From Oscillospiraceae bacterium (lineage in GTDB: Bacteria; Bacillota; Clostridia; Oscillospirales; Acutalibacteraceae), in NCBI GenBank assembly GCA_029004655.1, contig JAQVYP010000002.1, positions 15,737 through 30,633 of the forward strand: a stretch of 14,897 bases of DNA, written 5' to 3'. The notes beneath the pieces are model-generated. The model worked only from the letters and a program-made list of their open reading frames with translations. It was not told the origin of the DNA and ran no database searches. Both the position numbers and the translations under genes were made by a program. Positions 5,397-13,339 of the stretch are shown here, piece after piece. The stretch's first letter is position 1; every line of letters begins with the position of its first letter.

Positions 5397-8153
5397 ATGA
5401 ACTGCGAAATAATATGCGTTGGAACCGAATTGTTGTTAGGTGACATTGTGAATACTAATGCCCAGTTTCTATCAAAAGAGCTGGCCGCTATTGGTATAAA
5501 TGTGTTCCATCAATCTGTTGTCGGTGATAATGCTGCTCGACTTAAAAGACTGATAATGCAAGTAAGGCTACAAAGTAAACTTATTATTTTTACAGGTGGT
5601 TTAGGTCCAACTTCTGATGATTTAACAAAGGAAACTGTTTGTGAAGCATTTGGAGTACCACTTATAGAGCACAGCGAATCTCTGGGAATTATTAAAGAAT
5701 ATTTCAAACATTCCGGGAAAGTAATGCCCGAAAACAATATTAAGCAAGCATATATGCCAAAAGGTTGTACCATATTTCCAAATGATATAGGTACTGCACC
5801 AGGATGCGCTTTTGAAAGTTCCGGATGCATCATCATTTTGTTACCCGGTCCTCCGCGTGAAATGACAACTATGTTTAACAAATATACTCTCCCTTATCTT
5901 GCAAAGTTCAGTGATAAAATTATTGTATCACATAACATAAAAATCAGCGGTTTGGGAGAATCCTTTGTTGCTGAAAAACTATCGAAGTTTTTAAATCAAA
6001 GTAATCCAACTGTTTCTCCTTACTGCAAAGTCGGAGATCTGACCTTGCGTGTTACCGCTTCTGCTTCAAACAAACCGGCCTGTGAAGCAATATGTGGCAA
6101 GGTTATTGACGACATAAAAGATATACTAGGCGACAATGTATACGGTATTGATAAAAACGGATTAGAGGATACTGTTGTTGAATTGTTGAAATCAAACAAC
6201 CTAAAGCTCGCAACAGCAGAATCATGTACTGCCGGATTATTATCTGCCAAGATAACCGATATTCCCGGTGCTTCTGAAGTATTTGATATCGGTATTAGTG
6301 CCTATGCCAACCAAATTAAAATCAATGCACTTGGTGTTGATTCTCAAACTATAATAAAATATGGAGCAGTAAGTGCACAGACGGCAGCTGAGATGGCTAT
6401 CGGAATTCATTCTATCAGCGGATCAAGCATTGGCCTTTCGGTCACAGGTGTAGCAGGTCCGGATTCAAGCGAGGGGAAACCTGTTGGACTTGTTTACTTC
6501 GGACTTACAGACGGGGTTAAGGTCTGGACTCAGAAACTGATGGTTAGCGGTGCCAATAACGACCGTGAAAAAGTCAGGACTATGGCTGTTATCACTGCGC
6601 TTGATTTTGTCCGCAGATTTATCATTACACCAAAAGATGAATTTGAAGGTGGTGTAATAATCGGTCAAAAGCTAATTGTAGTTGACACAGATGAAAGAGC
6701 GCTTGCTTCAATAAAGCGTAAAACTTTAGAAATCCCAATATCAGCCGCTCAGAACTCTACGCATATTTCAGATATAGAAATCATGGAAATGATGCAAACG
6801 ACCTTTGATGATCCTATTTCAGAAGAAATGCCGGATTTATTGAATGTCGATGAAGGAGATAAAATTCCTTTTATCTCCGAGCATGTTGACAGCGACCCAA
6901 ACAACAGTCAGATTTCTTTGTTGGGAATTGATTCAACTGAGAAAGGTCATTTTGATTTTTCGCCTAATTCCAAAATTATTACGAAATCAACAAATAAGTT
7001 AAAGACATTAGTTAAAGCAATACTCCCATGGAAAGGCGACGATGTTCGCGAAATGATCAGAAAATCTGTTTTTTTGGTTGCTTCCCTGACACTTATTGTC
7101 ACGTCAATTTACCTTATCGCTTATTTTCTTGCCGGTGCGAAGCAAGATGCAATTATTGATGATGCTCGTGTCAGTTATTCTGCTGTAAAAGACAGCACGG
7201 ATTTAAATGGCGATGGCACATATTCTAAGTTTAATCAACTGCTCTCGGCAAACAATGATTTTATCGGCTGGCTGAATATAAGCGGAGCAAGGGTTGATAA
7301 CCCTGTTTATAAAACCACTGATAATGATTATTATATCAGTCACAACATGAACAAAGAAAATAGCGCCTATGGTGCTTTGTTTGTTGATTATCGGACAGAG
7401 TTATCAGCAACAGAAACGAGTCAAAACACTGTAATTTATGGTCACCATATGAAAAACGGTTCCATGTTCGGTACACTAAAAAAGTATCGTGATTTAAGCT
7501 TTTATAAACAAAACCCAACATTAACATTTGACACCCTTTATAAAACCGGTGAATACAAAATATTTGCAGTATTTATCACAAACACACTTCCCGAACAAGA
7601 TAACGGAAAAGTTTTTAACTACCGTCCGAACAACTTCGGAACACAGGATGCATTTCTTACGTGGATAAATGAAATTAAAGCGCGCAGTTTAATTGACACA
7701 CCGGTTGATATTATTAAAAATGACGAAATTCTAACACTGTCAACTTGTATTTATGATTTTGATGATGCACGCCTTGTTGTAATGGCAAGAAGAGTTCGCG
7801 ATGATGAAAACGCAACCATAAATATAAGTGAAGCAGTCCTTAACGCAGATGCGATTTATCCTGCCATTTGGTACATAAAAAAAGGATTAACTGTGCCGGA
7901 TACTTCTGTCACTTCAACCGATACGAGCAGTGAATCAGTTGTAATCGAGACCAATGCTGATACATCATCACTTACAAGCAGCACTATTACCTCAAGCATT
8001 GAATCTTCAAGCACTACCTCTTCAATAAAACCGCCCTCAAGTTCAAAACCTGCTGCTTCCGCACCTGCTAGTTCTGAAACCGCCATTTCTGAACCTACAA
8101 ATCCTGAACCCGCCAGCTCAGAAACTCCATCCGTTGAAAGCGCCGTAGGATAA
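5397..8153 (+). CDS. cinA: CinA fused to a membrane-anchored class B sortase
   Basis: One 918-aa open frame holds two proteins that are normally separate. Residues 1-410 are a complete CinA: a MoaB/MocF-like N-domain with TGGLGPTSDD (66-75) and LPGPPREM (149-156), then the PncC-type C-domain with TAESCTAG (273-280), Lys308 in ANQIKINALGV and GVAGPDS (351-357). CinA enzymes act in pyridine-nucleotide recycling (NMN deamidase; ADP-ribose hydrolysis in some). Residues 411-553 form an acidic linker and 556-580 one membrane segment. Residues 615-800 are a class B sortase with His683 (VIYGHHM), Cys784 (LSTC) and Arg792 (ARLVV), so it looks catalytically complete. A Ser/Thr/Pro/Ala-rich tail (832-918) contains PASSET twice. 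By topology CinA is cytosolic and the sortase outside. GGAGGG at 8 nt precedes the ATG. No frame break is visible at the junction. Confidence 0.9.
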   Translation: MNCEIICVGTELLLGDIVNTNAQFLSKELAAIGINVFHQSVVGDNAARLKRLIMQVRLQSKLIIFTGGLGPTSDDLTKETVCEAFGVPLIEHSESLGIIKEYFKHSGKVMPENNIKQAYMPKGCTIFPNDIGTAPGCAFESSGCIIILLPGPPREMTTMFNKYTLPYLAKFSDKIIVSHNIKISGLGESFVAEKLSKFLNQSNPTVSPYCKVGDLTLRVTASASNKPACEAICGKVIDDIKDILGDNVYGIDKNGLEDTVVELLKSNNLKLATAESCTAGLLSAKITDIPGASEVFDIGISAYANQIKINALGVDSQTIIKYGAVSAQTAAEMAIGIHSISGSSIGLSVTGVAGPDSSEGKPVGLVYFGLTDGVKVWTQKLMVSGANNDREKVRTMAVITALDFVRRFIITPKDEFEGGVIIGQKLIVVDTDERALASIKRKTLEIPISAAQNSTHISDIEIMEMMQTTFDDPISEEMPDLLNVDEGDKIPFISEHVDSDPNNSQISLLGIDSTEKGHFDFSPNSKIITKSTNKLKTLVKAILPWKGDDVREMIRKSVFLVASLTLIVTSIYLIAYFLAGAKQDAIIDDARVSYSAVKDSTDLNGDGTYSKFNQLLSANNDFIGWLNISGARVDNPVYKTTDNDYYISHNMNKENSAYGALFVDYRTELSATETSQNTVIYGHHMKNGSMFGTLKKYRDLSFYKQNPTLTFDTLYKTGEYKIFAVFITNTLPEQDNGKVFNYRPNNFGTQDAFLTWINEIKARSLIDTPVDIIKNDEILTLSTCIYDFDDARLVVMARRVRDDENATINISEAVLNADAIYPAIWYIKKGLTVPDTSVTSTDTSSESVVIETNADTSSLTSSTITSSIESSSTTSSIKPPSSSKPAASAPASSETAISEPTNPEPASSETPSVESAVG

Positions 8154-8249
8154 ATAATGCCTAAGTGCAACATATTTCCACTACCAAGAGCAGTTTGTAT
8201 ATACTCGTCTTTGACGCAATAATTGTTTAAATAAAGGGATGAATAGTTT

Positions 8250-10913
8250 TTGGATACTGACATTAAAATGGAAATTATTTATTTCTGTCAAGGCTCCGAC
8301 ATTAAGCTCGAATTTGGCCTTAGAGGCGAATACCCATTAAGACTTCTTACGAGCAGTTGTAATGATTATCGTTCGTTTCTTTCTTCCTTGAAAAAAGCTG
8401 TTGCCCGAAGCGAAGTTATTATCACTGTTGGCGGCTTTTTTGGCGACAAATATCTTCCTGATATTTTAGGCCGTGCGATCGGGAACAAATGCAAAGAAAC
8501 TGATCTGAGTATTTATGGTTTAAATAATGTACACCAATCACTGACATTACCTGATGGTGCAGTTCCTTTGATATCATGTAATGGAGAGTTTGGCGGCTGT
8601 GTCATTGAAAGCGGCCCTCAAAGCATAATTATGTTAACAGAAGACAACAAAGTTAGGTTGTCATTGCTATTTGAACTTGTTGTCCCTTATGTTACAGAAC
8701 ACTATCAATTTAATCATGGAATAAAAGAATATGTCCCATCCCCTATTACAAACGATTCTGAAAAAGGCGATCCGAAGCTACCAATACAGAATTTAAATTG
8801 CAGCAACGTTATCCAGCCGATTCTTAACAACAATGATACCAGTAGTAACGAAGAAAATATCGGTGAATTGGACGTATTAAATACCCCTATCCCGCTCACT
8901 GAGGAAATTGCAAGTGTTAACAACATTGAAAAAAATATTACAGATTCTGCGGACAGTGATTTGTTACTAAACATGGCTGAAACTACGGATGAGACAAACG
9001 ACATTGAAGAAACTAATACATCTGATTTTCCGGATGAGACAAGCGACATTAAAGAATCACAAAAGCAACCAGAGTCCAACAATCTAAATCAACTTATAAA
9101 AGATATTGAGTTTCTTACAGATGAAGATGTAAATTCCAAAAAAGCTCGAAGTAAAATGTTGCATATAATAATTACATGTGTTTTGGCTGTGTTGCTTTTG
9201 GTTGTGATCGGCTACTTTGCATATCTTAAAATTTACCTACCTAAACATACATCATCTTTTTACAATAGAATTCACAGCCTTTACCTTGACAACAGCGTTA
9301 CACTTGGCAGTGAGAATTTCACTTCAGAATTTTTAAAACTTACAAATATCGACAGTAATACTTGTGGCTGGGTTAAAGCACCGGGTACAAACATTAATTA
9401 CCCTGTTGTGTCACTAAGCGAAGAAAAGGACGAAAGCTATTATAAAGCTCATCTTTTGGATGGAACATTCAGCACATACGGAACACCATATCTGCTGGGG
9501 GATTTATCCGGCGAAACGTTTTACCGCAACTATGTTATTTTTGGAAACAGTACAGAAGATTTCGCTATGTTTTCGAATTTGTCTTTGTATTTAAATGAAG
9601 AATTTTGCACAACGGCTACTACTATTCAATTCGACTCGATTATCGACAAAGGAAATTGGCAGATTTTTTCCACTTTTAGTTTTAGCGGAGAAACTCCTTT
9701 TGATCTGATTCAGACAGATTTTGCATCAGATGTAGAATATTTCAGTTACATAAACTCACTAATAGAAAATTCAAGTGTTGCAATGAATACCGAAATCAGC
9801 GCACGAAATCCTATTATTGTGCTTATATGCGAATCTAATGATTCCACTGTTGTTGTCGCTGCCAAGTTGTTGCCTACTATCACCTCACAAAGCATTCTTG
9901 TGAATGCAGCAACTGCCAGTGCCGAAAGTAACACTTCAGTAGACATCACATCAAGTGTAGATGCCTCATCGGCAGAATCCAGTAAAGCTGCACCATCATC
10001 TACAACAAAAGTTACTTCATCTGCAGCAAAAATCACATCATCGGTTACAAAAGCTGTTTCAACAAAATTCGAACAACCGGCACCGGCAAAACCAGCTGTC
10101 ACTTCAATACCCGATAATATTGTTCTGACCGTTAGAAGCAGCTACAACGGTGCGATAGTCACAGGCAATTCGCAAGACATCTTGGCAATGATTATTGAAG
10201 CCGAAATGAACTCAACTTATCCGTTGGAGGCGTTAAAGGCGCAAACAGTAGCAGCCTATTCTTGGTTGCTAACAAACGGTGCTGCATCCGGGAGTGCACC
10301 AACTGTGCCAATCATGACTGCTCAAAGCAGGGCTAAAGAAGCCGTCAACGCTGTGCTGGGGAAAAAAGTCATGTATGGAGGCACTGTTGCACAAACATTT
10401 TACTATGCTATTTCTGCCGGACTTACGGCCAACAGCCAAGACATCTGGTCAACAAAGCTCCCATATTTGCAAAGCGTTGATTCCTCGGTAGATTCCTCCA
10501 TTTCCGAATTTTCAACTACTCGTGTTTACAAAGCAATTGACGTGGCCTTATGGATTCAAGCTCAATATAATCTTGATATTTTGAACATTTCAAAGTCTCT
10601 TTGGTTTGTGCCCGAATATGACCAAAACGGCCTGTATTGCACCTACATAACAATTGGCAAGCAAATGCGCGTTAAAGGCACCGAATTAAGAAATTGTCTG
10701 TTTACAACAAACCGAGTAGGCAGCGAAAATGTTCTCCGCTCCAGTGCTTATCAAATAAGCTATGATTCAGCAAGCGACAGTTTTACATTCACCGTCAAAG
10801 GATACGGTCACGGTGTCGGAATGAGCCAAGTCGGCGCCAAAGCTTATGCAAACCAAGGCTGGACATACACTCAAATTTTGCAGCACTATTATAGCGGGAT
10901 CTCCATAGAATAA
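8250..10913 (+). CDS. Pseudo-CinA / pseudo-sortase / SpoIID-LytB fusion protein
   Basis: This 887-aa membrane protein has four parts. Residues 7-150 align with the CinA N-domain of the preceding gene but have lost its motifs: TGGLGPTSDD became VGGFFGDKYL and LPGPPREM became LTEDNKVR. An acidic linker with a short repeat leads to a membrane segment at 303-327. Residues 365-540 keep the sortase fold (GWVKAPGTNINYPV; NYVIFGN) and Cys527, but Asn433 replaces the catalytic His and Thr533 the Arg, so transpeptidation is unlikely. A Ser/Thr-rich linker (545-618) precedes a SpoIID/LytB domain (624-887) with EAEMNSTYPLEALKAQ (650-665; Glu652 matches the catalytic Glu of SpoIID) and YGHGVGMSQVGAKAYA (852-867). 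SpoIID enzymes cleave peptidoglycan glycan strands. The TTG start at 8250 lies 11 nt after AAAGGG; ATG at 8268 is the alternative. Confidence 0.85.
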   Translation: MDTDIKMEIIYFCQGSDIKLEFGLRGEYPLRLLTSSCNDYRSFLSSLKKAVARSEVIITVGGFFGDKYLPDILGRAIGNKCKETDLSIYGLNNVHQSLTLPDGAVPLISCNGEFGGCVIESGPQSIIMLTEDNKVRLSLLFELVVPYVTEHYQFNHGIKEYVPSPITNDSEKGDPKLPIQNLNCSNVIQPILNNNDTSSNEENIGELDVLNTPIPLTEEIASVNNIEKNITDSADSDLLLNMAETTDETNDIEETNTSDFPDETSDIKESQKQPESNNLNQLIKDIEFLTDEDVNSKKARSKMLHIIITCVLAVLLLVVIGYFAYLKIYLPKHTSSFYNRIHSLYLDNSVTLGSENFTSEFLKLTNIDSNTCGWVKAPGTNINYPVVSLSEEKDESYYKAHLLDGTFSTYGTPYLLGDLSGETFYRNYVIFGNSTEDFAMFSNLSLYLNEEFCTTATTIQFDSIIDKGNWQIFSTFSFSGETPFDLIQTDFASDVEYFSYINSLIENSSVAMNTEISARNPIIVLICESNDSTVVVAAKLLPTITSQSILVNAATASAESNTSVDITSSVDASSAESSKAAPSSTTKVTSSAAKITSSVTKAVSTKFEQPAPAKPAVTSIPDNIVLTVRSSYNGAIVTGNSQDILAMIIEAEMNSTYPLEALKAQTVAAYSWLLTNGAASGSAPTVPIMTAQSRAKEAVNAVLGKKVMYGGTVAQTFYYAISAGLTANSQDIWSTKLPYLQSVDSSVDSSISEFSTTRVYKAIDVALWIQAQYNLDILNISKSLWFVPEYDQNGLYCTYITIGKQMRVKGTELRNCLFTTNRVGSENVLRSSAYQISYDSASDSFTFTVKGYGHGVGMSQVGAKAYANQGWTYTQILQHYYSGISIE
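8987..9056 (+). repeat. Internal 45-nt-period repeat in the acidic linker
   Basis: A 25-nt stretch at 8987-9011 recurs at 9032-9056 with two substitutions. It encodes DETNDIEE (247-254) and DETSDIKE (262-269) of the pseudo-sortase/SpoIID protein. It marks recent slippage-type growth of the cytoplasmic linker. Confidence 0.75.
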
Positions 10914-11050
10914 AATCAAAACAAGCATTAGCTTATACTTATTAAGCGATTGAGAAACTCTTTTTTTGGAACAATCAACGAAACAGTCAAGACTGTTTCT
11001 ACAATAATTACAATTAATACTGGAGTTTACTAAAGTCTGCTACAAAACAT

Positions 11051-11086
11051 AAAAAGTCTTCCGAATTTTACTCGGAAGACTTTTTT
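11051..11086 (+). terminator. Bidirectional rho-independent terminator
   Basis: The stem AGTCTTCCGA / TCGGAAGACT (10 bp, 7-nt loop ATTTTAC) is preceded by an A-run and followed by TTTTTT. The hairpin therefore ends with a U-run on both strands. It lies between the convergent SpoIID-type gene (stop at 10913) and asnB (stop at 11088) and can end both transcripts. The segment 10914-11050 before it has no gene. Confidence 0.92.
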
Positions 11087-11087
11087 G

Positions 11088-12920
11088 TTACGCATTTTCG
11101 GGGAAATATTGTTTGTACCATATTAGGAATGTGTAAACTGTCCAGATTTTTCTGCTATTGTCCTTTTTACAGTTCTTATGGTCGTCCAAGAGCTTTAACA
11201 ATTGATCTGTGTTAAAAAACAGCTTGCCGGCTTTTGAATTGAAGGTGTCGCGAACCATGTTATAGTATTTATCCTGTTTCAGCCAAACACGAATCGGCAC
11301 AGGAAAGCCAAGCTTTGGCTTTTGAGCGGTGAACTCGGGCAATGATTCAGAAGCCGCTTTTCTAAGAGCCATTTTTGTGTTGGTAGGAGAAACGCGAAGT
11401 TTCCACGGAATTTGGGCAGCCAATTCCATGACACGACGATCAAGATATGGCACTCGAACTTCAAGAGAATTTGCCATACTCATGCGGTCTGCTTTAAGAA
11501 GGATATCACCTATAAGCCAAGTGTTTATATCTATAATCTGCATCTTTGTAATATCATCTTTGCCAGCGACAGAATCATAAATTGGTCTGCAAATTTCTTG
11601 TGGTGAAGGCTCATGCAACGGATTCTTTAAGAGCTTCTCGCGTTCTTTTTTGCTGAACATTTTTGCATTACCGATATGCTTCTCTTCAACATACTGACCT
11701 TGACGTATAAGGAAGTTGAATCCCCTTGTATGCGGGAAAAGTACGGCAATTTTGCTTACAACCCGTTTTATAAAGAAAGGCAGCTTGTTGTATGCTCCGC
11801 CCGATAAGGGTTCACTGTACACTCTGTACCCACCAAAGAGCTCATCTGCGCCTTCTCCTGAAAGAATTACCTTAACGCTTTGTGCCGCTAACTTACACAC
11901 AAAATAGAGGGCCACAGCAGCAGGATCTGCAAGAGGCTCATCCATATAGTATTGAACCTTAGAAAATTCATCAAAATATTCCTCTGAAGTAATGATTTTA
12001 CTGATATTTTTAATTCCGATGCTTTCTGAGAATTCCTTGGCATAATCGATTTCGCTATAACCATTATCTGCAAAACCGACCGTAAAGGTTTTATCGACGT
12101 TGGCGGTTGCAACAATATAGCTGGAATCAATACCGCTTGACAAAAATGAGCCAACCTCAACATCGCTTATTTTATGCGCTTCTACAGACTCTCTGATACA
12201 TTCGTCAATTTTAGCCGCATATTCATCCAATGTGCCATCCTTGGGATCGAAATTGGCAGTGAAATAACGCTTAATATCCATCTTACCGTCTTTATAAACA
12301 AAATAATGACCAGGTGTTAGTTTATATACATTTTTAAAGAACGTTTCGTCTAATGCAGAATACTGAAACGACAAGTATTGCTCCAAGGCTTTTGGATTTA
12401 ATTCCTTTACAAATTCCGGGTAATGCGTGAAGGCTTTCATTTCAGAGCCAAAGATCAGACTGTCTGCCATAAATAAATAATAGAAGGGCTTGATTCCAAA
12501 TGGATCACGTGCGCCAAAGAGTGTTTTTTCATTCTTGTCCCAAATAACAAATGCAAACATTCCTCTAAGCTTATCTGTAAGCTCTACCCCATATTCCTCA
12601 TATCCGTGAATTAAAACTTCGCTGTCAGTTTTAGTATAAAAAACGTGTCCCTTTTTTACAAGGTCCGCACGCAGCTCTTGGTAATTATAAATCTCGCCAT
12701 TAAAAATCAAGACCTTAGACTTGTCCTCATTATAAATCGGTTGACTTCCGTCGTTCAAATCAATAATACTAAGTCTGCGAAACCCAAGACAAATATCTTC
12801 ATCAACAAAGTCACCGCTCGAATCCGGTCCGCGATGAACTATAGTATCCATCATTTCATTAATTACATCAGTACCCTTATCGATTCCCAAACAATTGGTG
12901 AATCCTACAAAACCACACAT
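11088..12920 (-). CDS. asnB: Asparagine synthase (glutamine-hydrolysing)
   Basis: This 610-aa enzyme makes asparagine from aspartate, ATP and glutamine. The N-terminal Ntn glutaminase half starts MCGFVGF, with Cys2 the nucleophile once Met is removed. It continues with HRGPD (29-33), RRLSIIDL (48-55) and FNGEIYN (73-79). The synthetase half has the PP-loop LSSGIDSS (260-267) and SGEGADELFGGY (354-365). An ATG two codons upstream (12926) would bury the catalytic Cys at position 4 and lies only 1 nt from the GAGG site. The ATG at 12920 has a 7-nt spacer and correct chemistry, so I chose it. Size resembles the AsnO/AsnB type (about 610-630 aa) of Bacillus; AsnO is sporulation-linked there, but nothing here proves that role. 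It is probably monocistronic, with its own promoter and terminator. Confidence 0.95.
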   Translation of the reverse strand: MCGFVGFTNCLGIDKGTDVINEMMDTIVHRGPDSSGDFVDEDICLGFRRLSIIDLNDGSQPIYNEDKSKVLIFNGEIYNYQELRADLVKKGHVFYTKTDSEVLIHGYEEYGVELTDKLRGMFAFVIWDKNEKTLFGARDPFGIKPFYYLFMADSLIFGSEMKAFTHYPEFVKELNPKALEQYLSFQYSALDETFFKNVYKLTPGHYFVYKDGKMDIKRYFTANFDPKDGTLDEYAAKIDECIRESVEAHKISDVEVGSFLSSGIDSSYIVATANVDKTFTVGFADNGYSEIDYAKEFSESIGIKNISKIITSEEYFDEFSKVQYYMDEPLADPAAVALYFVCKLAAQSVKVILSGEGADELFGGYRVYSEPLSGGAYNKLPFFIKRVVSKIAVLFPHTRGFNFLIRQGQYVEEKHIGNAKMFSKKEREKLLKNPLHEPSPQEICRPIYDSVAGKDDITKMQIIDINTWLIGDILLKADRMSMANSLEVRVPYLDRRVMELAAQIPWKLRVSPTNTKMALRKAASESLPEFTAQKPKLGFPVPIRVWLKQDKYYNMVRDTFNSKAGKLFFNTDQLLKLLDDHKNCKKDNSRKIWTVYTFLIWYKQYFPENA

Positions 12921-12952
12921 ATACATACCTCTTATAAAAACTTAATAGATAT

Positions 12953-12981
12953 ATTATAAACACATTCCCACTAATAGTCTA
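12953..12981 (-). promoter_or_regulatory. Promoter of asnB
   Basis: On the minus strand TAGACT (12976-12981; 4 of 6 to the -35 consensus), a 17-bp spacer and a perfect TATAAT (12953-12958) lie about 33 nt before the asnB ATG. Element B ends about 22 bp upstream of the -35 box. Confidence 0.65.
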
Positions 12982-13002
12982 GATTCTTTTGTACAGACAC
13001 TA

Positions 13003-13159
13003 ATACTAATTCCAATTAAAAAGTGACCAAGATTTGCGAGGATTTTGTTTGTGAGACAAGGCGGAGGACGAAGGCGGGCTATCGCCCGCCGAGAACGACA
13101 ACGCAGTCTCGCAAACAAAAGACCGCGAAGATTGGTTGATTTTTATTTGGAATTAGTAT
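13003..13159 (-). repeat. Palindromic dispersed repeat, element B (157 bp, MITE-like)
   Basis: The ends are inverted: ATACTAATTCCAA at 13003 and, from 13159 on the other strand, ATACTAATTCCAA followed by A-rich sequence. The inner pair TTTTGTTTG/CAAACAAAA and a TGAGAC/GTCTCG pair lead to a GC-rich centre with the perfect hairpin GGCGGGC-TATC-GCCCGCC. Element A (2625-2750) shares the ends and the inner pair but has a shorter, GC-poorer centre. No reading frame of interest is present. The rest of the 12921-13339 intergenic region holds the asnB promoter and a terminator candidate. Confidence 0.82.
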
Positions 13160-13211
13160 AAAAGCGGCTACTCTAAATCACACCGATAGAATAGCACAGC
13201 TCTTTTGTACC

Positions 13212-13247
13212 GTAAAAATTTATCCCTGCTGAGCAGCAGGAATAAAT
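13212..13247 (-). terminator. Rho-independent terminator candidate after the cohesin-like gene
   Basis: On the minus strand ATTTAT and CCTGCTG pair with CAGCAGG and ATAAAT across one mismatch and a 2-nt centre. The stem runs directly into TTTTT. It lies about 90 nt past the stop of the leftward cohesin-like gene, the only leftward transcript that would reach it. Confidence 0.55.
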
Positions 13248-13339
13248 AATATATACCATATATTTTTTGTCTGCTTGACAGGAGGCGGTTCAATCTGTAG
13301 CAGGCAATTATCATATTTATGAGTTTTAAGATTTTGCCG

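Noticed and set aside
8239..8249. ATG at 8239 as start of the SpoIID fusion
   Set aside because: It is out of frame with the 887-codon reading frame and overlaps the AAAGGG site; TTG at 8250 or ATG at 8268 are the workable starts.
7856..8263. Long leftward open frame opposite the sortase tail
   Set aside because: It is antisense to the Ser/Thr-rich coding region, whose codon bias leaves the reverse frame open; it has no domain or ribosome-binding site.
10980..10999. Perfect inverted repeat GAAACAGTC-AA-GACTGTTTC
   Set aside because: There is no T-run on either side and the loop is very short. A strong terminator lies just downstream, so I do not call it a terminator; an operator role cannot be supported.
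12921..12926. Upstream ATG of asparagine synthase
   Set aside because: It would place two residues before MCGF and block the N-terminal catalytic cysteine; it also lies only 1 nt from the ribosome-binding site.
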